7,640 nucleotides of DNA from an uncultured Oscillospiraceae bacterium (GTDB taxonomy: Bacteria > Bacillota > Clostridia > Oscillospirales > Oscillospiraceae), in assembly GCA_934569425.1 (NCBI GenBank), contig CAKTKM010000069.1:1-7640 (forward strand), written 5' to 3'. This document shows, one piece after another, positions 1-5,174 of the stretch. Both the position numbers and the translations under genes were made by a program. Every line of letters starts with the position of its first letter. The stretch's first letter is position 1. The notes beneath the pieces were generated by a model, which worked only from the letters and a program-made list of their open reading frames with translations, did no database searches and was not told the DNA's origin.

Positions 1-76
1 AGGCGGATTTCTGATCCACGCCCTCCGGCTTCTTGGGACGGGCAAACGCTTCATAATTACCACTGGAATAATACAT
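1..76 (-). CDS. ohyA: Oleate hydratase (myosin-cross-reactive antigen family), N-terminal fragment
   Basis: Only the first 25 codons are in the window; the gene runs off the left edge. The peptide begins [20 protein letters not shown] and continues DQKSA. This matches the very conserved N-terminus of bacterial oleate hydratases, formerly called 67-kDa myosin-cross-reactive antigen ([25 protein letters not shown]), just before the FAD-binding glycine-rich loop. From family knowledge, these FAD-dependent enzymes add water to the cis-9 double bond of oleate and related unsaturated fatty acids, giving 10-hydroxy fatty acids. In gut bacteria this is seen as detoxification of host or dietary fatty acids. 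The ATG at 76-74 is supported by AGGAGG at 89-84, seven bases upstream. A TetR gene lies upstream on the same strand, with a terminator and a palindromic operator candidate between them. Recognition rests on a short peptide, but a distinctive one. Confidence 0.87.
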   Translation of the reverse strand, partial: MYYSSGNYEAFARPKKPEGVDQKSA

Positions 77-83
77 CGTAAAA

Positions 84-89
84 CCTCCT
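84..89 (-). promoter_or_regulatory. Ribosome binding site of oleate hydratase
   Basis: A perfect AGGAGG on the minus strand sits seven bases from the ATG at 76-74, which fixes the start of the truncated gene. Part of it lies inside the outer inverted-repeat arm at 86-94, so it could be paired in a transcript that begins upstream of position 147. Confidence 0.85.
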
Positions 90-147
90 GTAAACCTTTC
101 ACTTTATGTTTTCTGCTTCATGCTGAAAACATACACCTTTTACAGGA
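86..147. repeat. Outer inverted repeat flanking the operator candidate
   Basis: TCCTGTAAA (86-94) and TTTACAGGA (139-147) form a perfect 9-bp inverted repeat enclosing the 29-bp palindrome. The two dyads have slightly different centres (116.5 and 119). The 86-94 arm overlaps the hydratase Shine-Dalgarno. It could be a second operator pair or an RNA stem. A third inverted pair, TTTTCTGCTT (109-118) with AAGCAGAAAA (158-167), links the palindrome to sequence beside the upstream terminator. Confidence 0.5.
105..133. promoter_or_regulatory. 29-bp imperfect palindrome, candidate TetR operator before oleate hydratase
   Basis: The arms TATGTTTTC (105-113) and GAAAACATA (125-133) are perfect inverted repeats of 9 bp around an 11-base centre. 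Three further inner pairs (114-124) also match, giving dyad symmetry about position 119. On the minus strand it overlaps the likely promoter of the hydratase gene. A weak -10-like CATAAA occupies 108-103, which would put the transcript start near 96 and give a leader of about 20 bases. No good -35 was found. A palindrome of this size over the promoter, next to a TetR gene, is the usual layout of a TetR-family operator. The symmetry is seen directly; binding by the neighbouring regulator is inferred. Confidence 0.6.
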
Positions 148-160
148 TTTGTTCCATAAG

Positions 161-198
161 CAGAAAAATGCCGGTGATAAAATTTTTATCACCGGCAT
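161..198 (-). terminator. Intrinsic terminator of the TetR gene
   Basis: A perfect 15-bp inverted repeat (168-182 with 184-198, single base between) contains the GC core ATGCCGGTGAT. On the minus strand it is followed by a short T-run at 167-164. It lies 20 bases past the TetR stop codon and separates the regulator transcript from the oleate hydratase gene. The inner A/T pairs would open to form the loop. Confidence 0.82.
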
Positions 199-218
199 GG
201 GAAGTGTTTAGTTTTTTA

Positions 219-800
219 TCATTTGACCTCGTTTGATAAAGGCTTATCCGTCCGCAGCCGCTCCAGCGCGGCATTGACGCTGCCGTGGATCACCTGATCC
301 AGCCGCTCCACCATGATCTGCGGATCCCCTTTCATGTCCGCCTTGATCCAGTCCAGCAACAGCCCCACCAGCATGTATTTATACAGCGTGGCGATGAACG
401 CCTTGTCCTCCGGCCGCACGCTCATACCCTGAGCCTGCTCCTCCACCACGCTCTCCAGCAGGTCGTAGGTCACCTTATAGAGATAGTTCTCCACCTGCTC
501 CCGGCTGACGGAGCGGTAGACGTTCAGGATGAAGGGTTTATTCTCCTGCACGGCCTCGAAGATCTGCAGCAGTCCCTGCTGCCACGTCTCATAGGTCTTC
601 TTGCCCTCCAGTATGCGGCTGGCGTCCTCCCGGCAGCTCCACTCGATCAGATCGTAAATATCCTTGAAGTGGTAGTAGAACGTCATGCGGTTCATGCCGC
701 AGTCCTCGGCAATATCGTTAATGGTGATCTTATTCAGCGGCTTTTGCAGCAGCAGCTTTTTCAGCGACGCCTCCAGCGCCCGCTTGGTCACCTGTGACAT
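219..800 (-). CDS. TetR/AcrR-family transcriptional regulator
   Basis: A 193-residue protein, a normal length for the family. Residues 7-55 form a TetR N-terminal DNA-binding domain. The helix-turn-helix lies at about 25-46 and includes ITINDIAEDCGMNRMTFYYH, followed by the usual F-K-D that opens helix 4. Residues 75-185 are helical and resemble the C-terminal domain of DhaS-like TetR regulators (TetR_C_8 type), so this is probably a dimeric ligand-responsive repressor. The ATG at 800-798 is chosen because AGGAGG at 813-808 lies seven bases upstream and a consensus promoter sits just before it. The reading frame stays open far upstream, but that extension is antisense to the LRR gene and has no start signals. 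The next gene downstream on the strand is oleate hydratase, with a palindrome at its promoter. Control of that gene, perhaps with fatty acid as ligand, is inferred from position only. Confidence 0.93.
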   Translation of the reverse strand: MSQVTKRALEASLKKLLLQKPLNKITINDIAEDCGMNRMTFYYHFKDIYDLIEWSCREDASRILEGKKTYETWQQGLLQIFEAVQENKPFILNVYRSVSREQVENYLYKVTYDLLESVVEEQAQGMSVRPEDKAFIATLYKYMLVGLLLDWIKADMKGDPQIMVERLDQVIHGSVNAALERLRTDKPLSNEVK

Positions 801-827
801 AACGGCACCTCCTTTGGGGATGCTCTT

Positions 828-856
828 ATTATATCCAACCGCTCCCGCTTTTGCAA
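828..856 (-). promoter_or_regulatory. Sigma-A type promoter of the TetR gene
   Basis: On the minus strand, TTGCAA (856-851) is followed by a 17-base spacer and a perfect TATAAT (833-828). The expected transcript start is near 821, leaving a leader of about 20 bases before the TetR ATG. No copy of the palindrome at 105-133 is seen here, so the sequence gives no evidence of autoregulation through that site. Confidence 0.82.
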
Positions 857-936
857 GCGCCTTTCTCCGCTGGCAACCTCCACAAATTTTCATTGGGAAT
901 TTCGTGCAAAGTTCCACAGCCCTCCCCCTTGTCCCC

Positions 937-966
937 TTGGCCGATTGATGATAAACTGAACATAAA
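937..966 (+). promoter_or_regulatory. Weak candidate promoter of the LRR-dockerin gene
   Basis: TTGGCC (937-942) and CATAAA (961-966) are spaced by 18 bases, each matching four of six consensus positions. It would give a leader of about 60 bases containing a small GC-rich hairpin (CCGCCC at 979-984 with GGGCGG at 990-995). It is the best candidate I could find in the 231-base gap between the divergent TetR and LRR genes, but it is weak. Confidence 0.32.
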
Positions 967-1019
967 TCGCTCCGCGTTCCGCCCCCAGTGGGCGGTGCGC
1001 CGGGCAAACAGAAAGAAAC

Positions 1020-1025
1020 AGGAGG
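1020..1025 (+). promoter_or_regulatory. Ribosome binding site of the LRR-dockerin gene
   Basis: AGGAGG six bases before the ATG at 1032. It decides the start, which opens directly into a classical signal peptide. Confidence 0.9.
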
Positions 1026-1031
1026 AGAGAG

Positions 1032-4000
1032 ATGAAAAACCGTATCATAAGTCTTTTTCTGGCGGTGCTGATGCTGCTGACCCTGCTGCCGGTACAGGTA
1101 CTGGCGCAGGAGACCGGCACCGGGGGTGAAACCACCCTGCCGTCCATTGACGCCGTGGCGCAGGAGGCCACCACCGCATACCCCGACTGCACCACCACTC
1201 TGTATAAGCAGAGCGGCTATCTTGACGAGGACGGCAGGTTCTACGTCGGTGTTCCCTATACCAAAGACGTGGATACCACCAGATACCCCGTCGTCCTTCA
1301 GGTCGGTGATACGCTCATTGCCGCGATAGACGTGACCGATGACACGAATTATGTGGTTCACGCCAGCCACATTCTCGGCCCCGGCACAGCCAACCGGGAC
1401 AAGGGCTATGATGAGGCTATCTGCCTGCTCTGCGGCAGAGCCTTCGCCTGCACCAACGATGAAGCTGTCGTTGCCAAAAACGGCTGCGACCCCGCCGCCG
1501 CTTTCTCTTACAGCGATGTGGATGCTTCCGCTGTCTGCGATGCCAACGAAGACCTGAATCTCCCCGCCGATCAGCAATTTTCCGGCAGCTACCGGTTCTG
1601 CTGGGAGCCGGCTCTCCCCCCCGCTGTCCCCACCGTCACCGCCTTCCGCGTGTCCTCCGCTCTTCCGGTGGAGCTGGTGTACGGCAGCGAGATCCATACC
1701 CAGTTCGATACCGAGGACAAGTTCTACTGTGAATACAGATACGATCTGCCCTTGAGGGATCTGACCTATGCTGTCGCCACCAGTGCTGATGAAGAGGGGT
1801 CCTTCCATGTCTATACCCTCGACCAGCTCTACAGCACCTTTGATACCGGCGTAGAGCAGCTCACCGGCAGCATGACGGAGCGCTGGCCGGTCGGCACCGA
1901 AACCACCATTACCCTCAGCTTCTGCGGCATTACATACGATGTACCGGTAAAGGTCGTCGCGCCCCAGCACATTCTGGAGGATCTCACCTACACCGGCGGC
2001 ACCACCTATCTGGCGGATAAGCTGCACAGCAACCGGTACAATCAGTTTTATGACATCCGTTATGTGCTTGACACCCTGCGTCTCCACACCACCTACGACG
2101 GCGGCAAAACCGCCGACTTGACCCTGGAGGAGCTGGCGATCCTCCTGGATCTGTCCTACAGCTGCTACACGCCGGGCGAGGAAAACTGGCAGGCCGGTTC
2201 CCGGTACACCATCAACGTCACCGTGCTGGACAAGTGCATTCCCATTCCGGTGGAGATCCTCAAGGATCCCATCGAATCCCTGACGCCGGAATCCCCCATC
2301 CTGCTGAGCGACAGCTCCCGCTACAATATAAACGGCACCTATCGGTACGACTTCTCCAAGTGGGAGAAGCGCTTCACCGCCAAGCTGTCCCAGCAGGCCG
2401 CCAATGTCTATAACAGCGGCAAAACCACCTTCACCGGCACCGCGATCGACATTTTCCAGCTGTTCGGCATCAACTCCCGCTACATCAACCTCACCAGCGA
2501 CCAGAGCAGCAGCAACATCTGGACGCCGGACGACGGGATCGACCACACCTTTACCCTTACGGCAGGCAGTGCCTCCTATTCCATTCCCGTCACGCTGCTG
2601 AACGCCAAGGCTCTTTTCCAGTCCCTTGCGCTGGAGGACCCCGATTATGTGGTAACGCTCATCAAGGGTGTTGACGCCAAACGCTGCGAGGACGGCGTCT
2701 TCTACTACGACGTCACCACCGATGGCGACCTCCGCTTTGTCCTGACCCTGACGGACATCGGCATGATCTACTTCAACACGGACGAGCGCACCTTCCCCGG
2801 AACCAACGCCGACATTTTCCAGCGCTTCCAGTACGGTGCCAGGCAGATGGCCGACAACATCACGCCGGATGGAAACGGCCGCGCCGTCTCCACGGTCTCC
2901 CTCGGCTACGGCATGTTCGGCGATCCGGAGGGCTCCGTCAACTGCGATGTCAACGTGCAGTTCAAAGAGGAGAACCAGATCAAATCCATCCGCTGCACCA
3001 ATTATCCCGTCGCCCTCTACGAGGGTGCGGACACCATCAAGTTCAGCATCGAGCACCCTGAGTGGAAAGGTCTTTTCACCCTGCAGGCGGCGATGGACTC
3101 CGGCCGCGTCCAGTTCGAGGTGGCGCTCTATGATGATACCGTCATCACCGGCAGCAGCGCCGACATCGCCGCTAAGCTGGGCTTCGCCCCCATGCTGGAT
3201 ACCGCCGTCTTTGAATCCCAGCGGGAGAATTCCTGGGAGATCGGGGATGATACGCAGACGTATTCCTTCACCGTCCGCCTCGGCACCAAGCAGTGCAATG
3301 TCGCCGTCAAGCTCAAAGAAGCCACCCGCATCGCACTGGACGAGAAGATCTTCCCCGACGAGGTCTTCCGCTCCTACCTGGATCGGGAATTCGCCGGCAG
3401 CGACGGTCTGATCCCGGTGGAAGCCGTCACAGAGATCGACTGCTCCTACAAAAACATCACCGATCTGAGCGGCATCGAGAAATTCCCCCTGCTGCAAAGC
3501 CTGACCTGCCGCAACTGCGCCCTGACCAAGCTGGATCTCAGCAAGGTCTCCACGCTGATCAATCTGGATTGCAGCAACAATAGCCTCACCCAACTGGATG
3601 TCAGCAAAAACACCAAGCTGGATCGGCTGTTCTGCAGCAACAACGCCCTCACCACGCTGGATGTCAGCCAAAACACTGCGCTGACATGGCTGTCCTGCGG
3701 CTCAAATCCGCTCCGCCAGCTGTCCCTCCAGAATTGCACCGAGCTGCTCCAGTTGAATTGTCTCAGCGCCGGGCTGACCGCGCTGGACGTGTCCCACAAC
3801 ACCAAGCTGATCGATCTGGAGTGTGACGGAAACGCCCTTACCACGCTGGACGTCACCCACAACCCCGATCTGTCTGAGCTGCACTGCTCCAACAACCGGC
3901 TGACGTCTCTGACTCTGACATCCTGCCCTGAGCTGATGTCCCTCTTCTGCTCCCACAATCAGTTGACCGCGCTGGATCTCAGCCAGAATTCCAAGCTGAT

Positions 4001-4976
4001 CGACGTCTTCTGCGACAACAACCAGCTGACCGCGCTGGACATCAGTCAAAAGCCCGATCTGGTATTTTTCTCCTGTGAAAACAATGCCCTGCAAACCCTG
4101 ACGCTCGGCAATAACCCGAAGCTGCGGGAGCTGTACTGCTCCTGCAACATGCTGCAGGAGCTGGATGTCAGCCAATGCATGGCGCTTTCCTATCTGGACT
4201 GCTCCGCCAACCTGCTGACAACGCTGCGTCTGCCCGGTGAAAAGACCGCGTCCCAGTCCCTTCTGTCTTCCCTCTTCACCCCGGCCGTATACGCCGGCGG
4301 CAGCACTGCCGTTCCCGCGTTGGAGTATCTGAATTGCAGCCTGAACCGGCTGACCCGTCTGGATGTCCGCGGCTGTCCCAAGCTCGTCTCCCTGACCTGT
4401 ATCGACAACCACAGCAGCCAGCTGCTGACGGTGAATGTCGTCACACTGGATGGTCTGGAACTCTCCCTTACCGGTGCCAGGGGCGGCGCCAAGGTGCTGG
4501 TGAACGGCGAAACCGCGCCGGGTACCCTCAGCGGAACGCTGGATGCCAGTCTGGATCTTGCCCAGCTGACCTTGGCAAACGCCCAAAACACCTACGTCAC
4601 CACCGTTCACGGAAACGCTTACAGCTTCTTCGGTGTGGCGGATGGTGCCTATACGCTGACGGCCTCGTCCGGATGGAACTACGCTGATCGCAATATCGAA
4701 GTGCAGGTCTCCAGCGGCGTGATCACCGGTCTGGATCCCGCGGTCTTCACCCTCCATGCCTACGGCGATGTGAATCTGGACGGCACGGTGGACGTCTATG
4801 ACCTGCAGCGGCTCTATGAGCATTGCGCAGGCATCGAACTGCTGCAGGGCTACGCGCAGGACGTGTCGGATCTGAATCGTGACAAAAACACCGGCAGCAA
4901 GAGCGTTCTGGATATGCAGCGCCTGTATGACCAGCTCACCGAGATCAACCGCGTTGACTCCGGAAAAACCGGCTGA
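1032..4976 (+). CDS. Secreted modular leucine-rich-repeat protein with C-terminal dockerin
   Basis: A 1314-residue exported protein. Residues 1-26 are a Sec signal peptide: KNR, then a leucine-rich core, with likely cleavage after VLA. Residues 27-198 are unrecognised and include CxxC (131-134) in a stretch like the H..G....C..CG segments of other Firmicute surface proteins. About 199-764 holds five diverged beta-rich modules, each ending in a strand such as VPVKV (304), IPVEI (406), IPVTL (518), VNVQF (640) or VAVKL (757). Residues 768-1123 onward form an LRR domain, entered by the common Firmicute cap (FPDEVFRSYLD) and followed by 15 units of mostly 21 residues (LxCSxNxLTxLDVSxNxxLxx). About 1140-1243 is a beta domain with GVADGAYTLTASSGW, like those preceding dockerins in Clostridia. 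Residues 1245-1308 are a type I dockerin; loop 1 (DVNLDGTVDVYD) is canonical and loop 2 is altered. There is no LPXTG, transmembrane anchor or catalytic domain. An adhesion or binding role, attached through a cohesin, is inferred. Confidence 0.9.
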   Translation: MKNRIISLFLAVLMLLTLLPVQVLAQETGTGGETTLPSIDAVAQEATTAYPDCTTTLYKQSGYLDEDGRFYVGVPYTKDVDTTRYPVVLQVGDTLIAAIDVTDDTNYVVHASHILGPGTANRDKGYDEAICLLCGRAFACTNDEAVVAKNGCDPAAAFSYSDVDASAVCDANEDLNLPADQQFSGSYRFCWEPALPPAVPTVTAFRVSSALPVELVYGSEIHTQFDTEDKFYCEYRYDLPLRDLTYAVATSADEEGSFHVYTLDQLYSTFDTGVEQLTGSMTERWPVGTETTITLSFCGITYDVPVKVVAPQHILEDLTYTGGTTYLADKLHSNRYNQFYDIRYVLDTLRLHTTYDGGKTADLTLEELAILLDLSYSCYTPGEENWQAGSRYTINVTVLDKCIPIPVEILKDPIESLTPESPILLSDSSRYNINGTYRYDFSKWEKRFTAKLSQQAANVYNSGKTTFTGTAIDIFQLFGINSRYINLTSDQSSSNIWTPDDGIDHTFTLTAGSASYSIPVTLLNAKALFQSLALEDPDYVVTLIKGVDAKRCEDGVFYYDVTTDGDLRFVLTLTDIGMIYFNTDERTFPGTNADIFQRFQYGARQMADNITPDGNGRAVSTVSLGYGMFGDPEGSVNCDVNVQFKEENQIKSIRCTNYPVALYEGADTIKFSIEHPEWKGLFTLQAAMDSGRVQFEVALYDDTVITGSSADIAAKLGFAPMLDTAVFESQRENSWEIGDDTQTYSFTVRLGTKQCNVAVKLKEATRIALDEKIFPDEVFRSYLDREFAGSDGLIPVEAVTEIDCSYKNITDLSGIEKFPLLQSLTCRNCALTKLDLSKVSTLINLDCSNNSLTQLDVSKNTKLDRLFCSNNALTTLDVSQNTALTWLSCGSNPLRQLSLQNCTELLQLNCLSAGLTALDVSHNTKLIDLECDGNALTTLDVTHNPDLSELHCSNNRLTSLTLTSCPELMSLFCSHNQLTALDLSQNSKLIDVFCDNNQLTALDISQKPDLVFFSCENNALQTLTLGNNPKLRELYCSCNMLQELDVSQCMALSYLDCSANLLTTLRLPGEKTASQSLLSSLFTPAVYAGGSTAVPALEYLNCSLNRLTRLDVRGCPKLVSLTCIDNHSSQLLTVNVVTLDGLELSLTGARGGAKVLVNGETAPGTLSGTLDASLDLAQLTLANAQNTYVTTVHGNAYSFFGVADGAYTLTASSGWNYADRNIEVQVSSGVITGLDPAVFTLHAYGDVNLDGTVDVYDLQRLYEHCAGIELLQGYAQDVSDLNRDKNTGSKSVLDMQRLYDQLTEINRVDSGKTG
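1623..3326 (+). repeat. Five tandem diverged beta-rich modules (protein level)
   Basis: Within the LRR protein, residues about 199-310, 313-410, 411-524, 525-645 and 648-764 look like copies of one fold. Modules 3-5 share a helix-like signature before the middle strand: GTAIDIFQLFG, GTNADIFQRFQ and GSSADIAAKLG. Modules 1 and 2 have TLDQLYSTFD and TLEELAILLD at the matching place. Modules 1, 2, 3 and 5 then carry a tryptophan (ERW, ENW, NIW, NSW), a threonine-rich strand and a closing alternating V/I strand. The DNA is no longer repetitive, so the duplication is old. I do not recognise a named family; a bacterial Ig-like fold is the likely class. Confidence 0.6.
3435..4454 (+). repeat. Leucine-rich repeat array, 63-bp period, 15 units
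   Basis: The units begin at 3435, 3501 and then every 63 bases to 4194, followed by 4329 and 4392. Each encodes LxC at its start, then SxNxLTxLDVS and a variable tail. Eleven consecutive units (3501-4193) are exactly 21 residues. The unit at 4194 is 45 residues, with a 24-residue insertion rich in S, T, A and G. All 15 units keep the cysteine at position 3 (residues 804, 826, 847 and so on to 1057, 1102 and 1123). This is the Cys-containing LRR subtype known from Bacteroidetes and Firmicute surface proteins. Confidence 0.9.
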
Positions 4977-4991
4977 TCCCCCACACTTTAC

Positions 4992-5029
4992 AAAAGCGTC
5001 CTGTTTTCCTGCGAAAACAGGACGCTTTT
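4992..5029 (+). terminator. Intrinsic terminator after the LRR-dockerin gene
   Basis: A perfect 17-bp inverted repeat (4992-5008 with 5013-5029) around the tetraloop CTGC, beginning 15 bases after the stop codon. The outer four pairs are A-T, so the hairpin ends in a T-run on either strand. It separates the LRR gene from the lipoprotein gene, which must then have its own promoter in 5030-5155. I could not identify that promoter with confidence. Confidence 0.9.
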
Positions 5030-5155
5030 CTCCCCATTTTCCACCCTTCCAAAATTCACGCCCCCTGCAACAAATCCCGCCCCTTATGCGTATCTATGCA
5101 GGAAGGTCTTCCTTCCGGAATCACCCCGCCCCGTCGGTCTTCCCGCCGGCGCAAA

Positions 5156-5161
5156 AAGGAG
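5156..5161 (+). promoter_or_regulatory. Ribosome binding site of the lipoprotein gene (long spacing)
   Basis: AAGGAG lies 13 bases before the ATG at 5175, longer than the usual 6-9. No other in-frame start nearby fits better, because the ATG at 5175 opens directly into a signal peptide with a lipobox. Confidence 0.6.
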
Positions 5162-5174
5162 CAACTCGACCCAT

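Noticed and set aside
801..3671. Minus-strand open frame of about 960 codons that continues upstream from the TetR gene in the same frame
   Set aside because: It is exactly antisense to the LRR-dockerin gene, and its translation is low-complexity (G, V, A, Q, I-rich) with no domain. It arises because the GC-rich sense codons avoid the triplets that would read as stops on the other strand. The TetR protein starts at 800 with its own promoter and ribosome binding site.
3501..4193. 63-bp tandem repeats as a CRISPR or non-coding satellite
   Set aside because: The period is a multiple of three, in frame, and encodes a regular LRR. There are no identical repeats with unique spacers.
3702..4823. 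373-codon minus-strand open frame with repeated VQRGQ/QLG phrases
   Set aside because: It is the antisense shadow of the LRR array. The apparent repeats are the mirror of the 63-bp units and there is no ribosome binding site.
4992..5029. Reading the 17-bp hairpin as a mobile-element end or riboswitch
   Set aside because: A perfect stem, tetraloop and T-run 15 bases after a stop codon is simply a strong intrinsic terminator. There is no second copy in the window.
5030..5155. Promoter for the lipoprotein gene, for example TGCAAC (5066-5071) with TATCTA (5091-5096), and the small hairpin GGAAGG/CCTTCC at 5101-5116
   Set aside because: The spacing is 19 bases and the matches are poor. The 6-bp hairpin has no T-run and no clear role. 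A promoter must exist here, but I cannot place it.
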